Below are positions 40,059 to 49,574 of a DNA stretch of 64,000 nucleotides, one piece after another (within the stretch, counting starts at the first letter, position 1; every line of letters begins with the position of its first letter). Made by a program: the position numbers and the translations under genes. The notes beneath the pieces are model-generated. The model made no database searches, was not told the origin of the DNA, and saw only the letters and a program-made list of their open reading frames with translations. The DNA is from Thiocapsa roseopersicina (GTDB taxonomy: Bacteria > Pseudomonadota > Gammaproteobacteria > Chromatiales > Chromatiaceae), in the NCBI RefSeq assembly GCF_900106925.1, contig NZ_FNNZ01000001.1, positions 124,001 to 188,000 of the forward strand, in the 5' to 3' direction.

Positions 40059-40628
40059 CTAACCTTGTTGTTCCGACAGGCGATCGACGATGGCTTGATC
40101 ACCGGCTTCGCGTGCATGGTCCGCCGCCGAGCGCCCCGCGAAGTCCTCGAGGGTGCGATCGGCACCGTGGCGCAGCAGGGTCTCGACGGTCTCGGCGTGG
40201 CCTTTACCGGCGGTCCAGATCAACGCCGTCCAGCCTTCGGTCTGCTCCTGGTGATCGATCATGGCGCCTTTGCGCAAGAGCAGATCGACGATCGATGCGT
40301 GATTGTTCGAGGCCGCGAGCATCATGGCCGTATAGCCGCCCTTGTCTTGGGCGTCGATGTCGGCGCCGGCCTCGAGGAGGCGCTCCACGACATCGATGTG
40401 TCCGTAGAGCGCGGCTTTCATGAGTGGTGTCCAGTCGCAGCTGTCGCGCACGTCGACCTTCGTCGACGGCTTCAGGAGCGCGTTCAAGGCGGAGAGATCA
40501 CCTTGCTCGGCAAGGTCGAGCAGTGCCGCGCTACCTGCGTCCGGGGGCGAGTCCGATTGATGAAAGGCGGCGAAGGCGACGAGGATCGCGATCGCAACGA
40601 GGGCGAGGATACGGATGAGGATGTTCAT
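40059..40628 (-). CDS. ankyrin-repeat protein with N-terminal membrane segment
   Basis: The 189-residue product begins with a hydrophobic anchor or signal (ILIRILALVAIAILVAFAAF), followed by four to five ankyrin repeats (DWTPLMKAALYGHIDVVERLLEAGA; GYTAMMLAASNNHASIVDLLLRKGA; GWTALIWTAGKGHAETVETLLRHGA). It is probably a periplasmic or membrane-attached protein-binding module. In Pseudomonas a similar ankyrin protein (AnkB) is encoded with catalase; no catalase is here. Confidence 0.85.
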   Translation of the reverse strand: MNILIRILALVAIAILVAFAAFHQSDSPPDAGSAALLDLAEQGDLSALNALLKPSTKVDVRDSCDWTPLMKAALYGHIDVVERLLEAGADIDAQDKGGYTAMMLAASNNHASIVDLLLRKGAMIDHQEQTEGWTALIWTAGKGHAETVETLLRHGADRTLEDFAGRSAADHAREAGDQAIVDRLSEQQG

Positions 40629-40741
40629 GACCGGCTATTGTCCGGACCCGGACTCGGTCGGCCAATGCGAATCGGCAACCGAGGCACGGACTCGGAGATC
40701 CTGCCGATGTTCGACATGGACGGCAGATCATCGGCGCCGCC

Positions 40742-42115
40742 TCAGAGAAAGGTGACCCCGACCTGGAAGAGCCGTTCGACCTCCGGGATCCGCGCTTTGT
40801 CCTGAAGGAAGAGGATGACGTGGTCTTCCGAGGCGATGACGGTGTCGTGGTGCGCCATCAGGACCTCGTCGCCGCGGACGATGGCGCCGATACTGGTACC
40901 GCGCGGGAGCCTGATGTTCTCGATGCTGCGCCCGATCACCTTGCTCGAGGTCTCGTCGCCGTGGGCGATGGCCTCGATCGCCTCCGCCGCGCCGCGCCGT
41001 AGAGAATGCACGACGACGACGTCGCCGCGCCGGATATGCTTGAGCAGGCTTCCGATCGTCGCCTGCTGCGGCGAGATGGCGATATCGATGGCCCCGGATT
41101 GCACCAGCTCCACATAGGACGGACGGTTGATCAGGGCCATGACCTTGCGGGCGCCCAACCGCTTCGCGAGCATTGCCGAGAGGATATTCGCCTCGTCGTC
41201 GTCGGTGACGGCGCAGAAGACGTCCGTGTTCTCGATATTCTCTTCCAAGAGCAGATCGCGATCGGCCGCGTCGCCGTGCAGCACGATCGTCTTCTCGAGA
41301 CTCTCCGCGATGCGCTTGCAGCGTTTCAGATCGCGCTCGATGATCTTGACCCGATAGTTGATCTCCAGCGCCCCGGCGAGCCGGGTGCCGATATTGCCGC
41401 CGCCGGCGATGATGAGGCGCTTGTAGGGACGATCCAGACGCCGCAGCTCGCTCATCACCGAGCGGATGTGCTTGGGGGCGGCGACGAAGAAGATCTCGTC
41501 GTCGGCCTCGATGACGGTATCGCCTTGGGGCTCGATGGCGCGATCCTGGCGGTAGATGGCCGCGACCCGGGCCTCGACCTTGGGCATGTGCTCGTGCAGG
41601 GTGCGCAGCTCGTGCCCGACCAAGGGCCCGCCGTAATAGGCCTTGACCGCGACCAGCCGGATCCGCCCGCCGGCGAAGTCGAGCACCTGCAGGGTCCCGG
41701 GGTTTTCGACCAGACGCAGGATGTACTCGGTGACCAATGCCTCCGGACTGATCGGAAAATCGATCGGCAGGGCATCGGTACCGAACAGCTTGGGTTGATC
41801 GAGAAAGCTCTGTGCCCGCACCCGGGCGATCTTGGTCGGGGTATGGAAGAGCGTGTAGGCGACCTGACAGGCGACCATATTGGTCTCGTCGCTGTTGGTG
41901 ACCGCGATAATCATGTCGGCGTCTTCCGCGCCCGCACGGCGAAGCACGTCCGGGTGCGCGCCGTGGCCCAGGATGGTGCGCAGATCGAAACGGTCCTGCA
42001 GCTCCCTGAGCAGATCCGGGTTGTGATCGACGACCGTGATGTCGTTCGCCTCGCTGACCAGATTGGCGGCCACCGAGGTGCCGACTTGGCCGGCACCGAG
42101 AATAATGATCTTCAT
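40742..42115 (-). CDS. trkA: Trk potassium uptake regulatory protein TrkA
   Basis: TrkA is the cytoplasmic NAD-binding subunit of Trk K+ channels. The 457-residue product contains two RCK halves, each with a Rossmann motif ([17 protein letters not shown] near residue 3; [16 protein letters not shown] near 236) and each followed by a TrkA-C domain. The start lies 4 bp from a family A element and no Shine-Dalgarno is visible: the arm sequence GGTTTAATCA directly precedes the ATG. In E. coli trkA follows rsmB; here DUF4390, ntrY, ntrX and the element lie between rsmB and trkA. Confidence 0.96.
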   Translation of the reverse strand: MKIIILGAGQVGTSVAANLVSEANDITVVDHNPDLLRELQDRFDLRTILGHGAHPDVLRRAGAEDADMIIAVTNSDETNMVACQVAYTLFHTPTKIARVRAQSFLDQPKLFGTDALPIDFPISPEALVTEYILRLVENPGTLQVLDFAGGRIRLVAVKAYYGGPLVGHELRTLHEHMPKVEARVAAIYRQDRAIEPQGDTVIEADDEIFFVAAPKHIRSVMSELRRLDRPYKRLIIAGGGNIGTRLAGALEINYRVKIIERDLKRCKRIAESLEKTIVLHGDAADRDLLLEENIENTDVFCAVTDDDEANILSAMLAKRLGARKVMALINRPSYVELVQSGAIDIAISPQQATIGSLLKHIRRGDVVVVHSLRRGAAEAIEAIAHGDETSSKVIGRSIENIRLPRGTSIGAIVRGDEVLMAHHDTVIASEDHVILFLQDKARIPEVERLFQVGVTFL

Positions 42116-42119
42116 TGAT

Positions 42120-42312
42120 TAAACCGCGTCCGGAGTTTTCGTTTTGTGGCGTGGCGCCTTTCGGCCTCGTCGCTCCTCGCTGCGATCGGCATGACGCGGT
42201 TTAAGATACTAAAAATAAAATACTTGAAGTGCGCCGGCGCCAAGGTCTGCAGAGATGCGGGAGCGTTGTTGCAGCGACCAGCTCGGGCAGGGGCCCGGGA
42301 GGCGCACTTCAA
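42120..42312. repeat. family A palindromic element, tandem pair filling the ntrX-trkA gap
   Basis: Unit 1 (42120-42203, 84 bp) has arms TAAACCGCGTC/GACGCGGTTTA. After a 20-bp AT-rich spacer, unit 2 (42224-42312, 89 bp) has diverged but still exactly complementary 12-bp arms, TTGAAGTGCGCC/GGCGCACTTCAA. Together they fill the whole intergenic region. The right arm supplies the TGA stop of minus-strand ntrX, and the left arm abuts the trkA start. Confidence 0.92.
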
Positions 42313-43679
42313 CGCCGCTCCTTGATCTCGATCCCCAGCGAGCGGAGCTTGCGGTAAAGATGCGTGCGCTCCATTCCGGCCTCCTTCGCCATCTTGCTGA
42401 CGTTGCCCGCGTGCTTTTCGAGCTGATAGTCGAGGTAGGCCTTTTCGAACTGCTCGCGCGCCTGACGCAGCGGCTGATCGAACGAGACCAAGCCTTCCAG
42501 TGCCTGCCCCTGCGAGGGCGGCGGCGCACCGAGTGCGGATTCGACCTCCTTCTGGCTGATCTCGTCGCCGGTACCCAAGATCAGGACCCGTTGCACCAGG
42601 TTCTTGAGCTCGCGCACGTTGCCGGGCCAGGTGTAGTTGCGCAGATAGTTCTGGGCACCCACGCTGAAGCGGCGGTAGGGCAGCTTCTCGTGGGTCGCGA
42701 AGTAGTCGAGATAGAAGTTCAGCAGATCGGTGACATCCTCGGCGTGGTCGCGCAGCGGCGGGATGTTCAGCGGGACGACGTTCAGGTGATAGAAGAGATC
42801 CTCGCGGAAACGCCCGGCACGCACCTCCTCCTCGAGATTACGCTGGGTCGCGGCGATGATCCGCACATCGATGCGCACCGGCTCGGTGCCCCCGACCCGG
42901 ATGAAGGATCCGGTATCCAGCGCGCCGAGCAGCTTGGCCTGGGCATCCAGCTCCATGTCGGCAACCTCGTCGAGGAGCAGGGTCCCGCCGGCGGCCTTTT
43001 CCAGATTCCCGTAGTGGGTGTGCTCGCCGTCTTCGGTCCCGAAGAGCTCGCGCGCGGCGTTGCCCCCGGCGAGCGTGGAGACGCTCAGATCGACGAAGGG
43101 GCGCTCGCGGCGCGCGCTCTGTGAATGCAGGTAACGCGCGAACGTCTCCCGGCCGCTGCCCGCGTCCCCGGTAATCAGCACCCAGGTGTCGTGTTGGGCG
43201 ATGCGTTTGACCTGCTCGCGCAGCCGTTGCAGGGTCGCGCTGCGCCCGACCGGCTCGTGCACCTGGGGTGCGCGGCGTTTGAGACCGATGTTCTCCTTCT
43301 GAAGCTTGTCGGCCTCGAGTGCGCGCTCGACCGTGAGCAGCAGCTTGGCCATCGAGAGCGGTTTTTCGAGAAAGTCGTAGGCGCCGAGCCGCGTCGCCTC
43401 CACGGCCGTCTCCACGGTGCCGTGGCCGGACATCATGATGACCGGGCAGGGCAGACCGTCTTCCTCCTCCGACCATTCGCGCAGGAGCGTGATGCCGTCC
43501 AGATCGGGCATCCAGATGTCGAGCAGGATCAGATCCGGTCGGCGCTCGCGCAGCGCGTGACGCGCGGACTCGCCGTTATCCGCGCTCGCCACCGCATAGC
43601 CCTCGTCCTCCAGGATCTCCTGCACGAGACCTCGGATGTCGGGTTCGTCGTCGACGACCAAGACGTGCGTTGCACTCAT
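42309..43679 (-). CDS. ntrX: NtrX-like response regulator with altered ATPase motifs
   Basis: The 456-residue product has a receiver domain (1-120, phosphorylation site Asp54), an AAA+ central domain (about 145-375) and a Fis-type HTH (GNVSKMAKEAGMERTHLYRKLRSLGI). Partner of the NtrY sensor. The Walker A region reads GDAGSGRET, with Arg177 where sigma-54 activators have Lys, and no GAFTGA loop is present (the corresponding stretch is GEHTHYGNLEKAAGG); Walker B LLLDE (234-238) is kept. It is therefore unlikely to open sigma-54 promoters and more likely acts as a plain DNA-binding regulator. It overlaps ntrY by 4 bp. Confidence 0.92.
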   Translation of the reverse strand: MSATHVLVVDDEPDIRGLVQEILEDEGYAVASADNGESARHALRERRPDLILLDIWMPDLDGITLLREWSEEEDGLPCPVIMMSGHGTVETAVEATRLGAYDFLEKPLSMAKLLLTVERALEADKLQKENIGLKRRAPQVHEPVGRSATLQRLREQVKRIAQHDTWVLITGDAGSGRETFARYLHSQSARRERPFVDLSVSTLAGGNAARELFGTEDGEHTHYGNLEKAAGGTLLLDEVADMELDAQAKLLGALDTGSFIRVGGTEPVRIDVRIIAATQRNLEEEVRAGRFREDLFYHLNVVPLNIPPLRDHAEDVTDLLNFYLDYFATHEKLPYRRFSVGAQNYLRNYTWPGNVRELKNLVQRVLILGTGDEISQKEVESALGAPPPSQGQALEGLVSFDQPLRQAREQFEKAYLDYQLEKHAGNVSKMAKEAGMERTHLYRKLRSLGIEIKERR

Positions 43680-45886
43680 AGCTTTTCGTCCTGTTCTCGG
43701 TCGTGGGTCGCGTACCTGGTCCCCTGCCGGATCGGCAGGCGGATCCGAATCAGCGCGCCATGACCCGTATTCTCGACCTTGATGATACCGCGGTGCTCCT
43801 CGACGATCTTCTTGACGATCGCCAAGCCAAGACCGGTCCCTTTTGATTTGGTGGTGACGTAGGGCTCGAAGAGACGTTCGAAGAGGCGCTCCTCGAACCC
43901 GGGCCCGTTGTCGGCCACCTCCAGCTCGACGAGCGGTGTGCCGCTCTCGCGCACGACGCGCGTCGTCACGGCGATGCGTGCGTCGGGGCGTCCGTCCATC
44001 GCCTCCTGCGCGTTCTTGATCAGATTATGAACCACTTGACGCAAGCGCAACGGATCGCCGCGTACCTGGACCCCGGGCGCACCCAGAGAGACCTCGAGCG
44101 CGCTCGTGCCGGCGCTGCGATACAGGTCCAGCACCTCTTGGGCGAGCCGGTCGAGCTCCAGGGGCTCGGCGCGTATATGCGGGGTGCGGGCATAGTCGGA
44201 GAAGTCGTTCACCATGGCCTTCATCGCCTCGACCTGCTGGACGATGGTCCGAGTCGAGCGATCGATGATCTTTGCGTCCGCCTCGTCGGCCTTGGCCAGC
44301 AGCTTATGGCGCAGGCGCTCCGCCGAAAGCTGGATCGGCGTCAAGGGGTTCTTGATCTCGTGGGCCAGGCGCCGGGCGACCTCGCCCCAGGCCGCATTGC
44401 GCTGTGCGGTGATCAGGGAGGTGATGTCGTCGAAGACCACCACGTGCCCCCGCTGCTCGTTGTCCGAGAGCGGCAGCGGGCTGCCGCGGCACATCAGGGT
44501 CTGACGGGTCTCGCCGCGATCGAGCTCGACCTCCGCACGCCAATCCTCCCCGGCGAGGATATGGCCGCGCACGGTCTCGGTCCAGGGTGTGAGCCAGGGC
44601 AGCTCGCGCTCCACACGCGAGAGCTCCGGTTGCTCGTCCTCGGCGAAGGCGAGCGACAGGATCTGACGCGCCGCCGGGTTGGATGTCCGCAGCCGCTGAT
44701 CGGCATCGAAGGCAATGACCCCGGACGACAGACGCCCCAGGACCGTTTCCAGATAGTTGCGCTGGGTCTCCACCGCCTGCTGGCTGCGGTTCGCGGCATC
44801 CCGTGCCCGGGCGATCCGGCGCGTCATCGCGTTGAAGGAGGCGACCAGGAAGGCGAGCTCGTCGTCGTGCTTGGGCAACGGGAGCTGTTGCTCGTAGTCG
44901 CCCTCGGCGATCGCGCGGGTACCGCGGGCGATGTCCGCGACCGGCGCGACGAGACGCCGTGCGATATGAAAGGCGGCGATCACCGCGGCCATGACGCCGA
45001 ACAGGAGCACCAACGAAAGGGTCAGGGAGAAGCTCAGCTTCAATGACTGGCGCAGATATGCCAGCTCGGTGTAGCGATTGTAGGCACCCTCCAGGCGCTC
45101 GGACAGCTCGGTGATGCGCGCCGAGGTCGGGAAGATCGCCTGCATCTGCATGTCCCGCCCGAGCGGATCCTGTACCAACACCCGCACGATCAGCTCCCCG
45201 CCGAGGTCGCTTTCCAGGCCGACATAGTTGTTGCCGGCGCGCACGCTTTGCTGGATCTCGCGCTCGGCCTGATTCGGTACCAGCTGGGTCGGGTCCTCGT
45301 TGGCGTTGCCGAGCACCTGACCGCCGGTGGCGTAGACCGTCAGCTCGATGGCGCCGGCCTGACGCCGCAGATTGTTCAGGCTGAGCGCGATGGCCGTCGA
45401 GGAGCGATCCTCGATCCCGGCGATGAGCTGCTCGGTGTAACGGGCGAGCACCCGTTGGTTGAGATCGAGGGATGCCTGGTTGAGCACCAGCGCGTCCTGC
45501 ATGGCTTGTCCGATCTCCACGTCGAACCAACTGTCGATCCCGCGCAGCAGGAATCCGAGGGAGAAGTAATAGACCACGCCCACCGGCAGCAGCGACACCA
45601 GCACGAAGAGCACCAGGATACGCCCGGTCAGGCGTGAGCCGGCGGCCTGCTGGCGATAGCGGCGGACCAGCTTCACGATATTGACGATGACGAGAATGGC
45701 GAGCGCGCCCAAGCCCGCCAACACCACCGAGAGCAGCGGCACGAAGGCACGGCTCAGGGTCTCGGAGTTCTCGACCGCATCGCGCATCAGCACCAGAACG
45801 ACGAAGAGCGCGAGGATCAAAGCCGCAACCGGCAAGGCGCCGAGTCCGCGCAGACGTGCTAAGGCGTTAAAGGCCACTTGCTCCAC
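43676..45886 (-). CDS. ntrY: NtrY-like sensor histidine kinase
   Basis: The 736-residue inner-membrane kinase has several N-terminal membrane segments (about 18-35, 48-70, 88-108), a periplasmic domain, a further membrane segment at about 285-310, HAMP (VAPVADIARGTRAIAEGDYEQQ), PAS and HisKA with phospho-acceptor in LAHEIKNPLTPIQLSAERLR. The HATPase domain has DNGPGF and GTGLGLAIVKKI. Matches NtrY, which senses nitrogen or redox state in other proteobacteria. The ATG overlaps the end of the DUF4390 gene by 28 bp and its 3' end overlaps ntrX by 4 bp. Confidence 0.93.
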   Translation of the reverse strand: MEQVAFNALARLRGLGALPVAALILALFVVLVLMRDAVENSETLSRAFVPLLSVVLAGLGALAILVIVNIVKLVRRYRQQAAGSRLTGRILVLFVLVSLLPVGVVYYFSLGFLLRGIDSWFDVEIGQAMQDALVLNQASLDLNQRVLARYTEQLIAGIEDRSSTAIALSLNNLRRQAGAIELTVYATGGQVLGNANEDPTQLVPNQAEREIQQSVRAGNNYVGLESDLGGELIVRVLVQDPLGRDMQMQAIFPTSARITELSERLEGAYNRYTELAYLRQSLKLSFSLTLSLVLLFGVMAAVIAAFHIARRLVAPVADIARGTRAIAEGDYEQQLPLPKHDDELAFLVASFNAMTRRIARARDAANRSQQAVETQRNYLETVLGRLSSGVIAFDADQRLRTSNPAARQILSLAFAEDEQPELSRVERELPWLTPWTETVRGHILAGEDWRAEVELDRGETRQTLMCRGSPLPLSDNEQRGHVVVFDDITSLITAQRNAAWGEVARRLAHEIKNPLTPIQLSAERLRHKLLAKADEADAKIIDRSTRTIVQQVEAMKAMVNDFSDYARTPHIRAEPLELDRLAQEVLDLYRSAGTSALEVSLGAPGVQVRGDPLRLRQVVHNLIKNAQEAMDGRPDARIAVTTRVVRESGTPLVELEVADNGPGFEERLFERLFEPYVTTKSKGTGLGLAIVKKIVEEHRGIIKVENTGHGALIRIRLPIRQGTRYATHDREQDEKL

Positions 45887-46449
45887 CCGCTGGAGAGTTT
45901 CCAGGACGGTTTCAGGTAAGCCATCGGACGCAGCGGAAGCGGCAGCTCTTCGATATCGAGCGAGGCCCGGATCTGGACCTCGTAGTCCGTGTCGTCGTCG
46001 AGACTCGAAGCGCCGATCAGCGACAGATCGACGATCTCGCCGAGCGCGCGAATCGCGGCATCGCGGCTGACGAAGCTGCGGCCCTCGGTGCCCGGAAGTC
46101 GATACACCTCGTAGCGCTCCGAGAGAGGCTTGTAGCGAATGGCGTAGCGCAGCTGAAGATCCAATTGGCTGTCCTCCCAGAGCCAGGCTCCGACCCGACG
46201 GATCTGAATCTGCACCAGGATGGTCAGCGGCACGCCGTTCTCGAGCGCTTCGAGCGCCTCGGTGCTGAAACGGTAGTCCAGCAAGGCGTTCATGAAGAAC
46301 ATGTCGTCGACGAGTCGCGTCTCAACCTGCTCGACCCGCAGTCCGTCCTTGGCCGCGCCGAATGCGACGCTCGCCAACAAGAACAGAGGTGCGAGCAGCA
46401 GTGCAGCCGGAAGGAGCCACCGTGTTTGGTGCGCGGGCCGCCCGGTCAT
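45859..46449 (-). CDS. DUF4390 family exported protein
   Basis: The 196-residue product has a signal peptide or anchor (TRWLLPAALLLAPLFLLASVAFG) and a beta-rich domain with VEQVETRLVDDMFFMNALLDYRFSTEALEALENGVPL and a Trp-rich C-terminus (KPSWKLSSGWSKW). DUF4390 genes lie regularly between rsmB and ntrYX in beta- and gammaproteobacteria; function unknown. The ATG overlaps the rsmB stop by 4 bp (ATGA), so it belongs to the same transcript. Confidence 0.85.
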   Translation of the reverse strand: MTGRPAHQTRWLLPAALLLAPLFLLASVAFGAAKDGLRVEQVETRLVDDMFFMNALLDYRFSTEALEALENGVPLTILVQIQIRRVGAWLWEDSQLDLQLRYAIRYKPLSERYEVYRLPGTEGRSFVSRDAAIRALGEIVDLSLIGASSLDDDTDYEVQIRASLDIEELPLPLRPMAYLKPSWKLSSGWSKWPLTP

Positions 46450-47840
46450 GACACGGGCCGTTCGATCAACGCGAAGAAAAAGCCGTCGTTCGCCCCGTCC
46501 TGCGGCAGCAGTTGGATGCCGTGCGAGAGCACGCGGCCCCGGGTCACTGCGATCGGGCACTCGCGCGCATCCGGATGGCGCCCCAGGAAGGCGGCGATTC
46601 GGTGCTGGTTCTCGTCCGCGATCAAGGAGCAGGTTGCATACAGCATCCGCCCGCCCGGGGCGAGCAGCGGCCAGGCCGCGTCGAGGATCCGATCCTGCAA
46701 GGCGCACAGCGCCGGGATGTCCGCGTTGCGGCGCAGCCATTTGATGTCGGGATGGCGACGGATTACGCCGGTGGCTGAGCAGGGGACGTCGAGCAGGATG
46801 CGATCGAAGGGTTTCGCGGTCCAGCTGCCTCTCGGCTCGGCCGCGTCGCCGAGTGCGACCTCGGCGCTCAGACCCAGTCGCGCGAGTGTGTCGCGGATCG
46901 ATTTGAGCCGAGTCGGGGCGTTGTCGATCGCCAGCAGATCAAGCCGGTTCTCGGCACGCTCCAGGATGCCCGCAGTCTTTCCGCCGGGTGCCGCGCAGGC
47001 GTCGAGGACGCGCTGTCCGGGGTGCGCATCCAGCAGATCGGCCGCCAGCTGGGCGCCGCCGTCCTGCACCGAAACTAGTCCGGCCTCGAAACCGGGCAGC
47101 TCGTGGGTCGGGCGCGGCTGGTCGAGCGTCAGGCCCATGTCGCAGCCGGGAATGGGTCGCGCCGTGATGCCGGCGGCGGCGAGCGTTCCGAGGTAGGTAC
47201 GCCGGTCGGTCCGCGTGCGGTTGACGCGCAGAGTCATGGGTGCGCGGGCGTTGCTGGTCTGCACGATCTGCTCCCAATCCTCCGGCCAGTTCTCGCGCAG
47301 GCGATCGAGCAGCCATTCGGGAAAGAGCCAGCGCACGGCAGGCTCTCGATCGACCTCGGCCAGGAGTGTTTCGCGCTCGCGCAGAAACCGGCGCAGCAGT
47401 GCGTTCACCAAGGCCGCCTTGTCGGGCTTGCCGATGAGTCGGCTGGCCTCGACCGTGGCGGCGACCGCGGCATGGTCGGGCGTGTCCATCGCGATGAGCT
47501 GGTACAGGCCGATCAGGATCAACGATTCGAGATCCTTGTCCGCGGGCTTGACCGGGTGATTGAGCAGACGCGCGACCAGCGCCTCGAGGCGCGGCAGGGT
47601 ACGCAGCGAGCCGTAGACCATCTCTTGCGTGAGGGCGCGCTCGGCGGGTGCCTGCGAGGCGAGGCGGGTGTTCTCGAGCACGCGCGTGAGCGATTGGCCG
47701 CGACCGCGCACGCCGAAGAGTGCCAGTGCCGCGGCCGCACGTGATTCGGCGCCGACGGGATGCCTTGCCGGGCCTGCCGGGCCGGCGGGGGCCTGCGGCC
47801 GGCGCTCAGCCAAGCCGAACGCCGTCCATCGAACGGGCAT
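46446..47840 (-). CDS. rsmB: 16S rRNA (cytosine-967-C5) methyltransferase
   Basis: RsmB methylates C967 of 16S rRNA. The 464-residue product has an N-terminal NusB-like helical domain (about 20-150) and a SAM-dependent domain with [12 protein letters not shown], the catalytic [18 protein letters not shown] cysteine and [12 protein letters not shown]. The ATG at 47840 overlaps fmt by 35 bp; a TTG about 30 bases further in, close to the fmt stop, is an alternative start. Part of the def-fmt-rsmB-DUF4390-ntrYX block. Confidence 0.93.
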   Translation of the reverse strand: MPVRWTAFGLAERRPQAPAGPAGPARHPVGAESRAAAALALFGVRGRGQSLTRVLENTRLASQAPAERALTQEMVYGSLRTLPRLEALVARLLNHPVKPADKDLESLILIGLYQLIAMDTPDHAAVAATVEASRLIGKPDKAALVNALLRRFLRERETLLAEVDREPAVRWLFPEWLLDRLRENWPEDWEQIVQTSNARAPMTLRVNRTRTDRRTYLGTLAAAGITARPIPGCDMGLTLDQPRPTHELPGFEAGLVSVQDGGAQLAADLLDAHPGQRVLDACAAPGGKTAGILERAENRLDLLAIDNAPTRLKSIRDTLARLGLSAEVALGDAAEPRGSWTAKPFDRILLDVPCSATGVIRRHPDIKWLRRNADIPALCALQDRILDAAWPLLAPGGRMLYATCSLIADENQHRIAAFLGRHPDARECPIAVTRGRVLSHGIQLLPQDGANDGFFFALIERPVS

Positions 47841-48771
47841 TGAGGAAATCCGCGGCCGCCATCGCCCGCTTGCCGGGCGGTTGGAGACGGACGATGCGCA
47901 CGCTCCCTCGGCCGGCGGCGACATCGATACCCGATTTGCCGGCACCGATCACGCTCCCGGGTGCGGCCTGCGTCGCACGGTCGGTGTCGATCTCGGCGTC
48001 CCAGATCCGCAGGGTCTCGGCGTCGAGGCAGGTCTGAGCGACGGGCCAGGGGTTGTAGGCGCGGATCATGCGTCCGATGATCTCGGCGGGCTGGTGCCAG
48101 TCGATGATGGCCTCGTCCTTTGTCAGTTTGTGTGCGTAGGTGACCTGATCCTCGGCTTGCGGCTCGGGAACCACCGATCCGTCGGCGATGCCGGGCAAGG
48201 CATCGATCAGCGCACCTGCGCCCAGTACGGCGAGTCGGTCGTGCAGATCGGCACCCGTGTCGCGCGAGCCGATCGGTGTGGCCACGCGATGATAGACGGG
48301 TCCGGTATCCAGCCCGGCCTCCATGCGCATGATACAGACACCGGTCTCGGTATCGCCGGCGAGCAAGGCGCGCTGGATCGGCGCCGCACCGCGCCAACGC
48401 GGCAGCAGAGAGGCATGGACGTTCACGCAGCCCAGGCGGGGTGCTTCCAGTACGGCGACCGGCAGGAGCAGCCCGTAGGCCACGACCACCATCAGGTCGG
48501 CCTGGAAGGCGGCCAGCCGCGCGACGGCGTCCGGGTCCTTCTTCAGACTCTCGGGCTGGATGACCGGCAGGCCGCGGGTCAGGGCGAGCGCCTTCACCGG
48601 GCTCGCCTGGAGCTGTCGGCCGCGCCCGGCCGGTCGGTCCGGCTGGGTGTAGACGGCGACGACCTGCAGCGGCGGCATTCCCGCGCGCCCGTCCGGCGCA
48701 TCGAGGAGTGCGGCAAGGCTCGGAACGGCGAAGTCGGGCGTCCCTGCGAAGATGATCCTCAGGGGATTCAT
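47806..48771 (-). CDS. fmt: methionyl-tRNA formyltransferase
   Basis: Fmt formylates initiator Met-tRNA. The 321-residue product shows [18 protein letters not shown] at the N-terminus, the folate/formyl-transfer motif [20 protein letters not shown] and the DTGPVYH segment, followed by the C-terminal tRNA-binding barrel. It lies 43 bp after def, the usual def-fmt pairing. Confidence 0.97.
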   Translation of the reverse strand: MNPLRIIFAGTPDFAVPSLAALLDAPDGRAGMPPLQVVAVYTQPDRPAGRGRQLQASPVKALALTRGLPVIQPESLKKDPDAVARLAAFQADLMVVVAYGLLLPVAVLEAPRLGCVNVHASLLPRWRGAAPIQRALLAGDTETGVCIMRMEAGLDTGPVYHRVATPIGSRDTGADLHDRLAVLGAGALIDALPGIADGSVVPEPQAEDQVTYAHKLTKDEAIIDWHQPAEIIGRMIRAYNPWPVAQTCLDAETLRIWDAEIDTDRATQAAPGSVIGAGKSGIDVAAGRGSVRIVRLQPPGKRAMAAADFLNARSMDGVRLG

Positions 48772-48814
48772 CGCGGCCGATCGCCGTGAGGGCCGGCGGC
48801 CTTAGCCGGTAGGG

Positions 48815-49348
48815 TCACAGCACACCTCGACGTTGCTCGGGCTCGCTCGCGGCTTGGCGCTGCTCCTTTTCGAGCTTGCGGCGAATGCGTTGACGCTTGA
48901 GCATCGAGATATGGTCGACGAAGAGCTTGCCGTCGAGATGATCGATCTCGTGTTGAATGCACACGGCGAGCAGGCCGTCGGCGTCGAGCGTGAAGGGCTC
49001 GCCTTCGCGATCCAGCGCCTGGACCCGCACCCGCTCCGCACGTTTCACCGGCTCGAAGAAGCCGGGGACGGAGAGGCATCCCTCGTCCATCTGCTCTTCG
49101 CCTTCGCGCGAGAGGATCTCGGGATTGATCAGGCACAGGGGGGTGTCGTGGTTTTCCGAGATGTCGATCACCACGACCCGGCGCGGCACGTTGACCTGGA
49201 TTGCGGCCAAGCCGATGCCGGGTGCGGCATACATCGTCTCGAGCATGTCGTCGACCAGCCGCACGATATCGGCATCGACGCGTGCGACCGGAGTCGCCTT
49301 GCGGCGGAGTCTTGGGTCCGGGAAGGTCAGGATATCGAGCTTTGCCAT
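48815..49348 (-). CDS. def: peptide deformylase
   Basis: Deformylase removes the formyl group from nascent proteins, using Fe2+. The 177-residue product has all three family motifs: [15 protein letters not shown] with the metal-binding Cys, and HEIDH with two His ligands. The ATG at 49348 ([15 protein letters not shown]) matches the family. It is divergent from the LysM-dprA genes, with 17-bp tandem repeats in the intervening region. Confidence 0.97.
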   Translation of the reverse strand: MAKLDILTFPDPRLRRKATPVARVDADIVRLVDDMLETMYAAPGIGLAAIQVNVPRRVVVIDISENHDTPLCLINPEILSREGEEQMDEGCLSVPGFFEPVKRAERVRVQALDREGEPFTLDADGLLAVCIQHEIDHLDGKLFVDHISMLKRQRIRRKLEKEQRQAASEPEQRRGVL

Positions 49349-49379
49349 CGGGATATCGTCTGGAGAATTGGTTCTCGGA

Positions 49380-49430
49380 GATCTCGTCTCTCGGGGGATC
49401 TCGTCTCTCGCGTGATCGCATCTCTCGGGG
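49380..49430. repeat. three 17-bp tandem direct repeats between def and lysM
   Basis: Units at 49380-49396, 49397-49413 and 49414-49430 are GATCTCGTCTCTCGGGG, GATCTCGTCTCTCGCGT and GATCGCATCTCTCGGGG. They begin 31 bp upstream of the def start. Their regular period suggests either binding sites for a regulator of this divergent promoter region or a simple tandem duplication. Confidence 0.75.
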
Positions 49431-49574
49431 AGCTTGTCCCGCGAGAGACCCGCGACGGAGATGTCGAGTCGGGAGCCGAGTAGAAGGGGTCGGGGCGCAT
49501 GCGCTAGTATCCACATAATACTACACCCCGAATTGGGGCCGGGTGAATCCCGTTTCGAGCATCCGGGAGGTCCG

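Noticed and set aside
48768-49514. 248-residue minus-strand frame overlapping def
   Set aside because: Different frame of the deformylase gene, whose three catalytic motifs are all intact in the chosen frame.
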